52,859 bases of DNA, from the NCBI RefSeq assembly GCF_001673405.1, contig NZ_LZLV01000092.1, forward strand, positions 1-52,859, written 5' to 3'. A model generated the notes under the pieces. It saw only the letters and a program-made list of their open reading frames with translations. It did not search any database and was not told the DNA's origin. Shown here one piece after another: positions 8,583 through 18,392 of the stretch. This DNA is from Mycobacterium sp. 1245111.1 (GTDB lineage Bacteria > Actinomycetota > Actinomycetes > Mycobacteriales > Mycobacteriaceae). Within the stretch, counting starts at the first letter, position 1, and each line of letters begins with the position of its first letter. The translations under genes and the position numbers were made by a program.

Positions 8583-9452
8583 GTGTCGACCGCTCAGGTA
8601 CTCCGCAGCCGCTTCCCGCGGGCATCCGAAAACCTCGCCAGGTACGGCAGTGCGGCCAGCAAGCCGCTCGACGAGGCCGGCCGGATCGGCTGGTTCGCGG
8701 TCATCGGTGTGCGCGACATGGCGTGGGCACTCACTCGCTACCGCAAGGAAGTCCTGCGGCTGATCGCCGAGGTCGGCATGGGTACCGGCGCGATGGCGGT
8801 TGTCGGGGGCACCGCGGTGATCATCGCCTTCGTGACGCTCTCGGCCGGTTCGCTGGTCGCCATCCAGGGTCTTGCGTCGTTGGGCCACATCGGTATTGAG
8901 ACCTTGCTGGGATTCGTCGCCGCCTTCATCAACGTGCGTCTGGTCGCACCGATCGTCACCGGGATCGCGCTGGCGGCCACGGTCGGGGCCGGCGCCACGG
9001 CCGAGCTGGGCGCCATGCGGATCAGCGAAGAGATCGACGCGCTCGAAGTGATGGGCGTCAAGTCCACGGCGTACCTGGTGTCGACCCGCATGCTCGCCGG
9101 CCTGGTGGTGATCATCCCGCTGTACTCGATTGGTCTGATCCTGTCGTTCCTGTCGCCGCAGATCGTCACGACGGCCCTGTACGGGCAGACCTCGGGAACC
9201 TACGAGCACTACTTCCGAACGTTCCTGCGTCCTGACGACGTGTTCTGGTCGTTCGTCGAAGTCATCATCATCTCCATCGTGGTGATGCTGTCGCACTGCT
9301 ACTACGGGTACAACGCCAGCGGCGGTCCGGTCGGTGTGGGCGAGGGCGTCGGCCGGTCGATGCGTTTCTCGCTGGTGGCTAACCCCATCGTCATCCTGCT
9401 GGCCGAGATGGCGCTCTACGGCGTCAATCCCAACTTCAACTTCACGGTGTAG
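8583..9452 (+). CDS. yrbE1B: Mce1 permease subunit YrbE1B
   Basis: 289 aa, the second MlaE-type permease subunit, equal in length to the M. tuberculosis protein. Start GTG at 8583, 1 bp after the yrbE1A stop; a longer in-frame start at 8556 would overlap yrbE1A. The loop RISEEIDALEVMGVKSTAYLVSTR mirrors that of YrbE1A, and the hydrophobic segments flank it in the same way. It forms a heterodimeric channel with YrbE1A. The stop is 6 bp before the mce1A ATG. Confidence 0.93.
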   Translation: MSTAQVLRSRFPRASENLARYGSAASKPLDEAGRIGWFAVIGVRDMAWALTRYRKEVLRLIAEVGMGTGAMAVVGGTAVIIAFVTLSAGSLVAIQGLASLGHIGIETLLGFVAAFINVRLVAPIVTGIALAATVGAGATAELGAMRISEEIDALEVMGVKSTAYLVSTRMLAGLVVIIPLYSIGLILSFLSPQIVTTALYGQTSGTYEHYFRTFLRPDDVFWSFVEVIIISIVVMLSHCYYGYNASGGPVGVGEGVGRSMRFSLVANPIVILLAEMALYGVNPNFNFTV

Positions 9453-9458
9453 GTGGCG

Positions 9459-10760
9459 ATGACGAGTCCACGAGGGAAGGTCAACAAGGCTCCGTTCCAG
9501 CCCTATCGGGTGGCCGGGTTCATCGTGTTCATCATCTTCGCGTTGGTGCTGTGGCTGGTCTATCTCCAGTACAAGGGTGACTTCACCGACAAGACCAAGC
9601 TGACCATGCTGTCCGACCGCGCCGGCCTGGTGATGGACCCCGGCTCGAAGGTCACCTACAACGGCGTGCAGATCGGCCGCGTCGACAAGATCGACGAGAT
9701 CCAGCGCGACGGCAAGCCCGCGGTCAAGTTCACCCTGGACGTCTATCCCAAGTACCTGCACCTGATCCCGGCCAACGTGGATGCGAAGATCGTCGCCACT
9801 ACGGTGTTCGGTGAGAAGTACGTGTCGATGACCGCACCGGAAAACCCACTGCCGCAACAGATTACGCCGTCGACAGTGATCGACGTGCGATCGGTGACGA
9901 CGGAAATCAACACGCTGTTCCAGACCATCACCCAGATCGCCGAGAAGGTGGACCCGGTCAAGGTCAACCTGACGCTGAGCGCGGCCGCGCAGGCGTTGAG
10001 CGGACTGGGCGACAAATTCGGACAGTCGATCATCAACGGCAGTGCCGCACTCGACGATGTCAACCCGCGGATGCCGATCATCCGCCACGACATCCAGCAG
10101 TTGGCTCGGCTCGGCGACACCTACGCCAACGCATCGCCGGACCTGTTCGACTTCCTGAACAACGCCTCGACGACGGCGCACACCGTGCACGCCCAGGAAA
10201 AAGACCTCGACCGTGCGTTGCTGGCCGCCGCCGGATTCGGGGCCACGGGCGCCGAGATCGTCAACCGCGGAGGGCCCTACTTGGCACGTGGAGCTAAGGA
10301 CCTGGTACCGACCGCTCAGTTGCTCGACACATACAGTCCCGAGCTGTTCTGCACCGTGCGCAATCTGCACGACGCCGAACCAAAGGTTGCGGCGTTCACC
10401 AGCCCGTACTCGCTGCGGTCGGAGAGCGAGCTCTTCTCCGGGCTCGGCCTGTCGCTGGGCTTGCCCGGCCTCGGCCTCACCCTGGCCACCGGGGGCCTAC
10501 TCGCACTGGGCGGACTGGTCGGTGGCGCGCCGAACCCGTACATCTACCCCGAGAACCTGCCCCGCATCAACGCGCACGGCGGCCCGGGTGGCGCGCCCGG
10601 GTGCTGGCAGACCATCACCCGTGAACTGTGGCCCGCGCCGACGCTGGTGATGGACACCGGCGCCAGCCTCGCTCCTTACAACCACATCGATACCGGTTCC
10701 CCGTATGCAGTCGAGTACGTCTGGGGCCGCCAGATGGGAGACCACACGATCAACCCATGA
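9459..10760 (+). CDS. mce1A: Mce1A substrate-binding/tunnel protein
   Basis: 433 aa. The ATG at 9459 is preferred over the GTG two codons earlier, matching the family N-terminus. One transmembrane helix at about residues 17-38, then the MCE/MlaD domain (AGLVMDPGSKVTYNGVQIG) and the long helical region with SVTTEINTLFQTITQIAEKVDPVKVNL. A conserved C-terminal block (GGAPNPYIYPENLPRINAHGG to the end) carries cysteines typical of Mce1A. It is the founding invasion-associated Mce protein and, in current models, part of a hexameric tube carrying lipids through the periplasm. Overlaps mce1B by ATGA. Confidence 0.94.
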   Translation: MTSPRGKVNKAPFQPYRVAGFIVFIIFALVLWLVYLQYKGDFTDKTKLTMLSDRAGLVMDPGSKVTYNGVQIGRVDKIDEIQRDGKPAVKFTLDVYPKYLHLIPANVDAKIVATTVFGEKYVSMTAPENPLPQQITPSTVIDVRSVTTEINTLFQTITQIAEKVDPVKVNLTLSAAAQALSGLGDKFGQSIINGSAALDDVNPRMPIIRHDIQQLARLGDTYANASPDLFDFLNNASTTAHTVHAQEKDLDRALLAAAGFGATGAEIVNRGGPYLARGAKDLVPTAQLLDTYSPELFCTVRNLHDAEPKVAAFTSPYSLRSESELFSGLGLSLGLPGLGLTLATGGLLALGGLVGGAPNPYIYPENLPRINAHGGPGGAPGCWQTITRELWPAPTLVMDTGASLAPYNHIDTGSPYAVEYVWGRQMGDHTINP

Positions 10761-11797
10761 AAATCACCGGAACCCTCGTCAGGCTCGGCATCGTCGCGAC
10801 GGTGCTGCTGCTCTTCACCGCGCTCATCATCGTGGTGTTCGGCCAGATGCGCTTCGACCGGACGAACAGCTACACCGCTGAGTTCAACAACATCAGCGGG
10901 CTACGGAACGGTCAGTTCGTGCGGGCCTCCGGTGTGGAGATCGGCAAAGTCAAGAGCATCAAGTTGGTCGACGGCGGGCACCGGGTGCGCGTCGATTTCG
11001 ACGTCGACCACGACGTCCCGCTGTATCAGTCGACCACCGCTCAGGTGCGCTACCTCAACCTGATCGGCGACCGCTACCTGGAGCTCAAGCGGGGCGAGGG
11101 TGAAGGCTCCGACCGGGTGCTTCCGGCGCGCGGATTCATTCCGATCTCGCACACGTCGCCCGCGCTGGACCTCGATGCGTTGATCGGTGGGTTCAAGCCG
11201 CTGTTCCGCGCGCTCGACCCGGAGAAGGTGAACAACATCGCGACGTCGATCATCACGGTGTTTCAGGGGCAGGGCGGCACGATCAACGACATACTCGACC
11301 AGACGGCCGCGTTGACGTCCAAGATCGCCGAGCGCGACCAGGCGATCGGCGAGGTGGTCAAGAACCTCAACATCGTCCTGGACACAACGGTCAAGCACCG
11401 CAAGGACTTTGACGAGACCGTCGACAATTTTGAGAAGCTGATCACCGGGCTGAACAACCACGCCGATGGTTTCGCGGCAGGCGTCGCGAACATCAGCAAC
11501 GGCGCCGGAACGGTCGCCGAGTTGCTAGCCGACAACCGGAACCTGCTGCACAAGACGCTGAGCTATCTGGAGCCCATTCAGCAACCGATCATCGACCAGC
11601 AGGACCTCTACGACGACCAGATCAAGCGGACGCCGGCTGGGGTCAACATGGTCGGTAACGCCATCGGTAACTATGGCGACTGGATCAACTTCTACCTGTG
11701 CGACTTGACCCTGAAGACCAACGGCCTACAGGCCGGCGGCCCGGTCCGCACGGTCCGTATCTGGTCCCAGCCGACGGGTAGGTGCACCGCGCAATGA
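10757..11797 (+). CDS. mce1B: Mce1B
   Basis: 346 aa. ATG at 10757 inside the mce1A stop; longer in-frame extensions upstream lie within mce1A. A membrane anchor at about residues 7-30 is followed by the MCE domain (ISGLRNGQFVRASGVEIGKVKSI) and a long amphipathic helical part (LTSKIAERDQAIGEVVKNLNIVLDTTVKHRKDF). It ends with the FYLCDLTLKTNG region of Mce B-type proteins. Structural subunit of the Mce1 lipid-transfer tube; overlaps mce1C by ATGA. Confidence 0.93.
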   Translation: MKITGTLVRLGIVATVLLLFTALIIVVFGQMRFDRTNSYTAEFNNISGLRNGQFVRASGVEIGKVKSIKLVDGGHRVRVDFDVDHDVPLYQSTTAQVRYLNLIGDRYLELKRGEGEGSDRVLPARGFIPISHTSPALDLDALIGGFKPLFRALDPEKVNNIATSIITVFQGQGGTINDILDQTAALTSKIAERDQAIGEVVKNLNIVLDTTVKHRKDFDETVDNFEKLITGLNNHADGFAAGVANISNGAGTVAELLADNRNLLHKTLSYLEPIQQPIIDQQDLYDDQIKRTPAGVNMVGNAIGNYGDWINFYLCDLTLKTNGLQAGGPVRTVRIWSQPTGRCTAQ

Positions 11798-13371
11798 GGA
11801 CGCTGGAACCCGCCAACCGGAAGCGGATCGGCCTGATGGGCCTGATCGTCACCGTGCTGACCGTCGCGGTCGGGCAGACCCTGACCAGCATTCCGCAGAT
11901 CTTCGCGCAGCCCAGCTACTTTGGTCAGTTCACCGACTCGGGACAGCTGAACAAGGGTGACAAGGTCCGCATCGCCGGCGTGGATGTCGGCCAGGTCGAA
12001 AGCATCGACATCCGGGACGACCACGTCGTAATGAAGTTCTCGACCGGCAGCGACACCATCGGCACCGAGAGCCGGCTGGCGATCAAGACCGACACCATCC
12101 TCGGTAAAAAGGTGCTCGAGATCGAGCCGCGTGGCACCACGACGCTGCGTCCCGGCGGCACGCTGGCGCTCGGTCAGAGCACCACCCCGTACCAGATCTA
12201 CGACGCGTTCTTCGACGTCACCAAGGCCGCGGCCGGGTGGAACATCGACACCGTCAAGCAGTCGCTAAATGTGTTGTCGCAGACCATCGATCAGACTTAC
12301 CCGCACCTGAGTGCCGCACTGGACGGGGTGGCGAAGTTCTCCGACACGATCGGCAAGCGCGACGAGAAGATCACGCACCTGCTCGCCCAGGCCAACCAGA
12401 TCGCCAGCATTTTGGGCGACCGTAGCCAACAGATCGACCGGTTGTTCGTCAACTCCAACAACCTGCTGGCCGCGTTCAACGAGCGCAGCCGCGCGATCAG
12501 CGCGCTGCTGAGCAACGTGGCCGCGTTCTCCGCTCAGGTGGAGAACCTGATCAACGACAACCCGAACCTGAACCATGTTCTGGAGCAGCTGCGCACGGTC
12601 AGCGACCTGCTGGACAGGCGCAAGGACGACCTGGCGGCTGTGGTAAAGACACTGGGCAAAACCGTTTCGGGTCTCAACGAAACCGTGGCGTCCGCGCCGT
12701 ATTTCAAGGTGCAGCTGTCCAACCTGCTGCCGTACTGGATCCTGCAGCCCTGGGTGGACGCCGCGTTCAAGAAGCGCGGCATCGACCCCGAGGACTTCTG
12801 GCGCAGCGCCGGCCTGCCGGCGGGCATGTTCCCGGATCCGAACGGCACGCGGTTCCAGAACGGTGCGCCGCCACCGGCGCCGCAGCTGCTGGAAGGAACC
12901 GCGGATCACCCGGGTCCGGCTATCCCGCCGGGATCGCCGTGCTCCTACACGCCTCCGCCGGAGTTGCTGCCGCGGCCGGGCAACCCCATGCCGTGTGCGG
13001 GCATCAACCAGAACGTGGGTCCGTTCGGGCCGAACGGTCCATACCCGAACGCCGACATCGCGTCATCGCCGGCGAACCCTAACGGGCTGCCGCCGACCCC
13101 GGGCATTCCGATCGCCGGCCGACCCGGAACGGCCCCACCCGACGTGCCGGGCACCCCGGTGCCGATCGCCCCGGGTCCGCCCGGGGGACGCACCGAGCCG
13201 CTCGGACCGCTCCCAGGTCCGGCTCCGGCGAACCCGGCGGCGGCCCCGCCACCAGGGCCGATGGCGTTGGCCCCGGCACCGCCGGGACCCGGCAATAACC
13301 TGCCTGCGCCGTTCATCCCGGGCACGGGCGGAGCTGGAGGCAGCGGTGCGCAAGGAGGTAACCAGAATTGA
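11794..13371 (+). CDS. mce1C: Mce1C with long proline-rich tail
   Basis: 525 aa from the ATG at 11794, overlapping the mce1B stop. Transmembrane helix near residues 10-30; MCE domain containing DSGQLNKGDKVRIAGVDVG; helical rod region with repeated KFSDTIGKRDEKITHLL-like heptads; then, from about residue 350, a low-complexity Pro/Gly/Ala tail of roughly 170 residues. Such tails are typical of Mce C and D proteins and may cross or interact with the cell wall. The stop overlaps the TTG of mce1D. Confidence 0.93.
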   Translation: MRTLEPANRKRIGLMGLIVTVLTVAVGQTLTSIPQIFAQPSYFGQFTDSGQLNKGDKVRIAGVDVGQVESIDIRDDHVVMKFSTGSDTIGTESRLAIKTDTILGKKVLEIEPRGTTTLRPGGTLALGQSTTPYQIYDAFFDVTKAAAGWNIDTVKQSLNVLSQTIDQTYPHLSAALDGVAKFSDTIGKRDEKITHLLAQANQIASILGDRSQQIDRLFVNSNNLLAAFNERSRAISALLSNVAAFSAQVENLINDNPNLNHVLEQLRTVSDLLDRRKDDLAAVVKTLGKTVSGLNETVASAPYFKVQLSNLLPYWILQPWVDAAFKKRGIDPEDFWRSAGLPAGMFPDPNGTRFQNGAPPPAPQLLEGTADHPGPAIPPGSPCSYTPPPELLPRPGNPMPCAGINQNVGPFGPNGPYPNADIASSPANPNGLPPTPGIPIAGRPGTAPPDVPGTPVPIAPGPPGGRTEPLGPLPGPAPANPAAAPPPGPMALAPAPPGPGNNLPAPFIPGTGGAGGSGAQGGNQN

Positions 13372-15008
13372 GCACCGTCTTTGACTTCCGTAACCTCCGG
13401 ATGCCGAAGGTGTCCCGGGCGGCGATTATCATCGGCACGCTCGCGATCGTGGCGGCGCTGGTGCTGGGCTACCTCGGCCTTCAGCTCTACAAGAAGCTGA
13501 CCACGAACACCGTCGTCGCCTACTTCCCGGTGGCCAACGCCCTGTACAACGGCGACAAAGTCGAGATCATGGGCGTCAAGGTCGGCGCGATCGACAAGGT
13601 CGAACCGGCCGGCGACAAGATGAAGGTCACCTTCCACTACGCGAACAAATACAAGGTGCCCGCCGACGCGCAGGCGGTGATCCTCAACCCGACGCTGGTG
13701 GCCTCGCGGCTGATCCAACTCGAGCCGGTCTACAAGGGCGGCCCGGTGCTTGCCGACAATGCGGTGATCCCCGAGGAGCGCACCCAGGTACCCACCGAGT
13801 GGGACGAGCTGCGCAACACGATCACCCACGTCATCTCCAAGCTGGGCCCGACCAAGGAGCAGCCAAAGGGTCCGTTCGGTGACGTCATCGAGGCCTACGC
13901 CGACGGTTTGGCCGGCAAGGGCAAGCAGATCAACACCACGTTCAACGACCTGTCGCGCGCGCTGACCGCGCTCAACCAGGGTCGGGGTGACTTCTTCGCG
14001 GTGGTGCGCAGCCTGGCGTTGTTCGTCAACGCGCTGCACGCCGACGACCAGAAGTTCGTGGCGCTCAACAAGAACCTGGCGCAGTTCACCAGCAGCCTCA
14101 CCGGATCTGATCAGGATCTGTCGAACGCGATCCAGCAATTCGACGGGCTGCTGACTACGGTGCGGCCCTTCCTGGGCAAGAACGCCGAAGTGCTGACGCA
14201 TGACATCAACACCCTGGCCGACACGACCAATGCACTGGTCCAGCCCGATACCTTGACAGGACTGGAACAGAGCCTGCACATCCTTCCGACGGCGCTGGCC
14301 AACGCCAACCTGATCTACCACCCGGCGCACAGCGCCGTTGTCGCCCAAGCGCAGAGCTTGGAGACAATGGGCTTTGCCAATCCGATGGAGTTCTTCTGCA
14401 GCGCTATCCAGGCTGGCAGCCGGCTGGGATACCAGGAATCCGCCGAACTCTGCGCGCAGTACCTGGCGCCGATCCTCGACGCGATCAAGTTCAACTACCC
14501 GCCGTTTGGCCTCAACTTGTTCAGCCTTGCCGCGACTCTGCCGAAGGAAGTCGCCTACTCGGAGAACCGGCTGCACCCGCCGCCCGGCTACAAGGACACC
14601 ACCGTGCCGGGAATTTGGGTTCCTGACACCCCCACGTCGCATCGCAATACCCAGCACGGCTGGATCACCGCGCCCGGCATGCAGGGCGTGAAGGTGGGAC
14701 CGGTGACGGCCGGGCTGCTGACCCCCGACTCGCTGGCCGAGTTGATGGGTGGGCCGGACATCGCGCCCGTGCAGTCGCAGTACCAGACCCCGCCGGGCTA
14801 CCCGAACGCCTACAACGAAGAGCCCGGGCCGGCGCCCTTCATCGGCGTGCCTGGGAACCCGGCACCGATACCGCCACCGCCGCCCGGACCGAACGTGATT
14901 CCCGGTCCCGTCGCCCCGACGCCGGCACCCGGACCGTCGCCGCTGGGAGCGCCGGTGCCGCCGCCCGGACCCCCGCTGCCCGCTGAGGCGCCAGGAGGAG
15001 GCCAGTGA
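13368..15008 (+). CDS. mce1D: Mce1D with proline-rich tail
   Basis: 546 aa. The start is the TTG at 13368, supported by a strong AAGGAGGT ribosome site at 13352-13359 and by the overlap with the mce1C stop. Membrane anchor at about residues 18-40, MCE domain with ALYNGDKVEIMGVKVGAIDKV, helical region, and a C-terminal Pro-rich segment ending PLPAEAPGGGQ. Same role as the other Mce subunits. A strong AGGAGGAG site for mce1E lies in its last codons. Confidence 0.93.
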   Translation: MSTVFDFRNLRMPKVSRAAIIIGTLAIVAALVLGYLGLQLYKKLTTNTVVAYFPVANALYNGDKVEIMGVKVGAIDKVEPAGDKMKVTFHYANKYKVPADAQAVILNPTLVASRLIQLEPVYKGGPVLADNAVIPEERTQVPTEWDELRNTITHVISKLGPTKEQPKGPFGDVIEAYADGLAGKGKQINTTFNDLSRALTALNQGRGDFFAVVRSLALFVNALHADDQKFVALNKNLAQFTSSLTGSDQDLSNAIQQFDGLLTTVRPFLGKNAEVLTHDINTLADTTNALVQPDTLTGLEQSLHILPTALANANLIYHPAHSAVVAQAQSLETMGFANPMEFFCSAIQAGSRLGYQESAELCAQYLAPILDAIKFNYPPFGLNLFSLAATLPKEVAYSENRLHPPPGYKDTTVPGIWVPDTPTSHRNTQHGWITAPGMQGVKVGPVTAGLLTPDSLAELMGGPDIAPVQSQYQTPPGYPNAYNEEPGPAPFIGVPGNPAPIPPPPPGPNVIPGPVAPTPAPGPSPLGAPVPPPGPPLPAEAPGGGQ

Positions 15009-16177
15009 TGCGCGTGATGATGTGCAAAGTCCGCCACCGGATCTGGCAGGGCGTCGTATTGCTGGTCGCCGCAATGGTTTTGAGTTCCTGTGGCTGGAAA
15101 GGTATTTCCAACGTCGGGTTGCCCGGTGGTCCAGGTGGTGGTGACGGCGCCTACACGGTGTACGTGCAGATGCCCGACACCCTGGCCATCAACGGCAACA
15201 GCAAGGTCATGGTCGCCGACGTCTTCGTCGGCTCGATCCGCAAGATCGAGCTGAAGAACTGGGTCGCGACCTTGACGCTCGGACTGAACAAGAACGTCAA
15301 GCTGCCGAAGAACGCCACCGCCAAGATCGGCCAGACCAGCCTGCTGGGTTCGCAGCACATCGAGCTGGCCGCGCCGCGCGACCCGTCGCCGCAGATGCTC
15401 AAGAACGGCGACACGATTCCGCTGAAGAACTCGTCGTCCTACCCGAGCACCGAGCAGACGCTGGCCAGCCTGGCGCTGGTGGTACGCGGCGGAGGCCTGC
15501 CTAACCTGGAAGTGCTGCAGAACGAAGTCAACAAGATCCTGACCGGTCGGGGGCCGCAGATCCGCGCGTTCCTGGGCAAGCTGGACACGTTCACCCGCCA
15601 ACTCAACGAGCAGAGCGACGACATCACGCACGCCATCGACTCGACGAACCGGCTGCTGGAGTACGTGGGCACCAGAAACCAGACCCTCGACCGTGCGCTG
15701 ACCGAATTCCCGCCGCTGATCAAGTATCTGGCGAGCCCGGAGTACACCAAGCACCTGATCGACGCGGTCCAGTCGGTGGGCGCGCTCAGCCAAGCCGCCG
15801 CGCAGTATCTAGGCGAGGCGCGGGCACCGCTGCATCAGAACCTGCTCTCGCTGCAGTGCCCACTGAGGGAACTGGGCAAGGCGTCGCCATACCTGCTGGG
15901 CGCACTGAAGCTGATCTTCACCGCGCCGTTCGACCTGGACACCGTGCCGAAGCTGATCCGCGGTGACTTTATGAACTCGTCGCTCGAGATCGACACGACG
16001 TTATCGGCGGTCGACAACGCGTTCCTGACCGGCACCGGGTTCTCCGGCGCACTGCGCGCACTGGAGCAGTCGTACGGCCGCGACCCCGCGACGATGATCC
16101 CCGACGTGCGCTACACCCCGAACCCGCTCGACGCGCCCGGTGGGCCTCTGGTTGAAAGGGCGGACCGGCAATGCTGA
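15008..16177 (+). CDS. lprK: Mce1E lipoprotein (LprK)
   Basis: 389 aa. ATG at 15008 is preferred because AGGAGGAG (14993-15000) is 7 nt upstream; a GTG at 15005 is an in-frame alternative. Signal peptide with a lipobox VLSSC puts the lipidated Cys at residue 28, so this E-type Mce subunit is membrane-anchored by lipid rather than by a helix. The MCE domain includes LAINGNSKVMVADVFVGSI, and the helical region contains LGKLDTFTRQLNEQSDDITHAIDSTNRLL. It ends with NPLDAPGGPLVERADRQC, conserved in LprK. Overlaps mce1F. Confidence 0.93.
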   Translation: MRVMMCKVRHRIWQGVVLLVAAMVLSSCGWKGISNVGLPGGPGGGDGAYTVYVQMPDTLAINGNSKVMVADVFVGSIRKIELKNWVATLTLGLNKNVKLPKNATAKIGQTSLLGSQHIELAAPRDPSPQMLKNGDTIPLKNSSSYPSTEQTLASLALVVRGGGLPNLEVLQNEVNKILTGRGPQIRAFLGKLDTFTRQLNEQSDDITHAIDSTNRLLEYVGTRNQTLDRALTEFPPLIKYLASPEYTKHLIDAVQSVGALSQAAAQYLGEARAPLHQNLLSLQCPLRELGKASPYLLGALKLIFTAPFDLDTVPKLIRGDFMNSSLEIDTTLSAVDNAFLTGTGFSGALRALEQSYGRDPATMIPDVRYTPNPLDAPGGPLVERADRQC

Positions 16178-17736
16178 CCAAGTTCATCCGGCGGCAGCTG
16201 GTCATCTTCGGTATCCTGACCGCGGTGGCACTGCTGGTGCTGGGCGTCTACTACCTGCGCATCCCGTCGCTGGTCGGTATCGGGCAGTACCAGCTCAAGG
16301 CCGAGTTGCCGGCCTCGGGCGGGTTGTACCCGACGTCGAACGTGACGTACCGAGGTATCACTATCGGCAAGGTGACCGCCGTCGAGCCGACGAAAAAGGG
16401 CGCCGAGGCGACGATGAGCATCGACAGCCAGTACAAGATTCCGCTCGATGCGTCGGCCAACGTGCACTCGGTGTCCGCGGTTGGCGAGCAGTATCTGGAC
16501 CTGGTGTCGGAGGGCAAGGCGCACGGCTTCTTCTCGCCCGGGCAGACGATGACAAAGGGCACCGTGCCCAGCGAGATCGGACCGGCACTGGACACCGCCA
16601 ACAAGGGGTTGACGGTGCTGCCCAAGGACAAGATCGGTCAGCTGCTCGACGAGACCGCGGAAGCGGTCGGCGGGCTGGGACCGGCGTTGCAGCGGCTGGT
16701 CGACTCCACGCAGGCGATCGTCGGCGACTTCAAGGGCAACATCAACCAGATCGACGACATCGTCCAGAACTCCGCACCGATCTTGGACAGCCAGTCGGTG
16801 TCGAGCAACGCGATCGAACGGTGGGCGCACAACCTGAACATCCTAGGCGGCGAGGCGGCCAGCCAGGACTCGCACATCAAAAGCGTTCTGACGCAAGCGG
16901 CCCCGACCGCGGACCAGGTCAACTCAGTATTCAGCGGCGTGCGGGAGGCGCTGCCGCAGACCCTGGCCAACCTCGAGATTGTCATCGACATGCTCAAGCG
17001 CTACAAACCCGGTCTTGAGCAGACGCTGGTGTTTTTGCCGCAGCTAGGATCGATCATCCAGGCGATCTCTGCGCCGTATGAGAAGGACCGGATGGCCGCG
17101 CTGGACCTGACATTTGCGATCAACTACCCGGCGCCGTGTCTCACCGGATTCCGTCCGGCGTCCGAGTGGCGCTCGCCCGCCGACACCAGCATCGCTGCCC
17201 CGCGCGACGATAACTACTGCAGGATCCCGCAGGACTTCCAGGCCAACGCGGTCCGCGGCGTACGCAACATTCCGTGTATGGACGTGCCGGGCAAGCGGGC
17301 CCCGTCGCCGCAGGAGTGCCGCAGTAACAAGCCGTACGAGCCGCTGGGCACCAACCCCTGGTACGGGGACCCGAACCAGATCCGCAACTGTCCGGCTCCC
17401 GGCGCCCGGTGTGACCAGCCAGTGGACCCCGGTCACGTGATACCGGCCCCCTCGGTCAACAACGGCCTGAACCCGTTGCCGGCCAACCGGCTCCCACCGG
17501 GCGGCCTGACGCCGCCGCCGATCAGCGACCCTCTGCAACGCCCCGGCTCGGGTTCGGTGCAGTGCAACGGGCAACAACCCAACCCCTGCATCTACACTCC
17601 GGGCGGCCCGCCAGCGGCCGTCTATAGTCCGATGAGTGGCGAGGTAGCGGGCCCCGACGGTTCTAAGTACTCCGTCAACAACTCACGCAACACAGGAGAT
17701 GACGGATGGAAGGAGATGCTGGCGCCAGCCGGCTGA
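16171..17736 (+). CDS. mce1F: Mce1F
   Basis: 521 aa; ATG at 16171 overlaps the mce1E stop. N-terminal helix IFGILTAVALLVLGVYYL, MCE domain (SGGLYPTSNVTYRGITIGKV), helical region, then a Cys- and Pro-containing C-terminal part (IRNCPAPGARCDQPVDPG and PGSGSVQCNGQQPNPC). Last of the six core Mce subunits. Its end overlaps the first mce-associated gene by 31 bp, keeping all genes in one transcription unit. Confidence 0.93.
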   Translation: MLTKFIRRQLVIFGILTAVALLVLGVYYLRIPSLVGIGQYQLKAELPASGGLYPTSNVTYRGITIGKVTAVEPTKKGAEATMSIDSQYKIPLDASANVHSVSAVGEQYLDLVSEGKAHGFFSPGQTMTKGTVPSEIGPALDTANKGLTVLPKDKIGQLLDETAEAVGGLGPALQRLVDSTQAIVGDFKGNINQIDDIVQNSAPILDSQSVSSNAIERWAHNLNILGGEAASQDSHIKSVLTQAAPTADQVNSVFSGVREALPQTLANLEIVIDMLKRYKPGLEQTLVFLPQLGSIIQAISAPYEKDRMAALDLTFAINYPAPCLTGFRPASEWRSPADTSIAAPRDDNYCRIPQDFQANAVRGVRNIPCMDVPGKRAPSPQECRSNKPYEPLGTNPWYGDPNQIRNCPAPGARCDQPVDPGHVIPAPSVNNGLNPLPANRLPPGGLTPPPISDPLQRPGSGSVQCNGQQPNPCIYTPGGPPAAVYSPMSGEVAGPDGSKYSVNNSRNTGDDGWKEMLAPAG

Positions 17737-18392
17737 CCCCGAACGACACGGATGATCCATCGTTGGAACATTCGCTAACCGACGATTTGTCCGCTGAGGA
17801 AAATGCCGAGGATTCAACGGAATCCGACGCTGCGGAGGAATCGGACGCTGACGACGAATCGGCCACCGAAGTCGAGGACGACCCGCGCGGTGACTCACGC
17901 CTGGGCCGGCGCTGGTTCATCGGCATCGCGGCGGCGCTGGTCGTGCTGGCCGGCGGTGTCGGTTACGGCGGTTACCTGGCCCTGCGCGGGCACCAGGACA
18001 GCCGGGCCACCGCGCGCAACGACGCCGCCGCACTGGAGGCGGCCAAGGACTGCGTCGGCGCCACCCAGGCCCCCGATATCGGGGCGATGGCCTCCAGTGC
18101 GCAGAAGATCGTCGAGTGTGGCGCCGGCGCATTCCGGTCGCAGGCGATCCTGTACAGCGGCCTGCTGGTCGAGGCCTATCAAGCCGCCAACGCCCACGTC
18201 GAGGTGTCCGATCTGCGGGCGGCGGTCGAACGCAACAATCCCGACGGCTCCGTCGAGATCCTGGTGCCGTTGCGGGTGAAGGTGTCCAATGCCGAGACGC
18301 AGAACCAGGAAGCCGGCTACCGCTTGCGGGTGACGATGGTGCGCGAAGAGGGTAAGTACCGCATTTCCAAGCTCGACCAGGTGGCGAGGTGA
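17706..18392 (+). CDS. Mce-associated membrane protein (Rv0175 homologue)
   Basis: 228 aa. The N-terminal 65 residues are very acidic (runs such as EESDADDESATEVEDD) and probably cytoplasmic. A single membrane helix lies near residues 70-92 (WFIGIAAALVVLAGGVGYGGYL). The extracytoplasmic part is an NTF2-like mce-associated domain with VEILVPLRVKVSN. Proteins of this type (Mam) are proposed to stabilise Mce complexes. Overlaps both neighbours. Confidence 0.88.
   Translation: MEGDAGASRLTPNDTDDPSLEHSLTDDLSAEENAEDSTESDAAEESDADDESATEVEDDPRGDSRLGRRWFIGIAAALVVLAGGVGYGGYLALRGHQDSRATARNDAAALEAAKDCVGATQAPDIGAMASSAQKIVECGAGAFRSQAILYSGLLVEAYQAANAHVEVSDLRAAVERNNPDGSVEILVPLRVKVSNAETQNQEAGYRLRVTMVREEGKYRISKLDQVAR

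Noticed and set aside
12945..15074. Very long open frames antisense to mce1C/mce1D and to mmpL11
   Set aside because: They arise from GC-rich third positions of the real genes, have no family resemblance and no ribosome sites.
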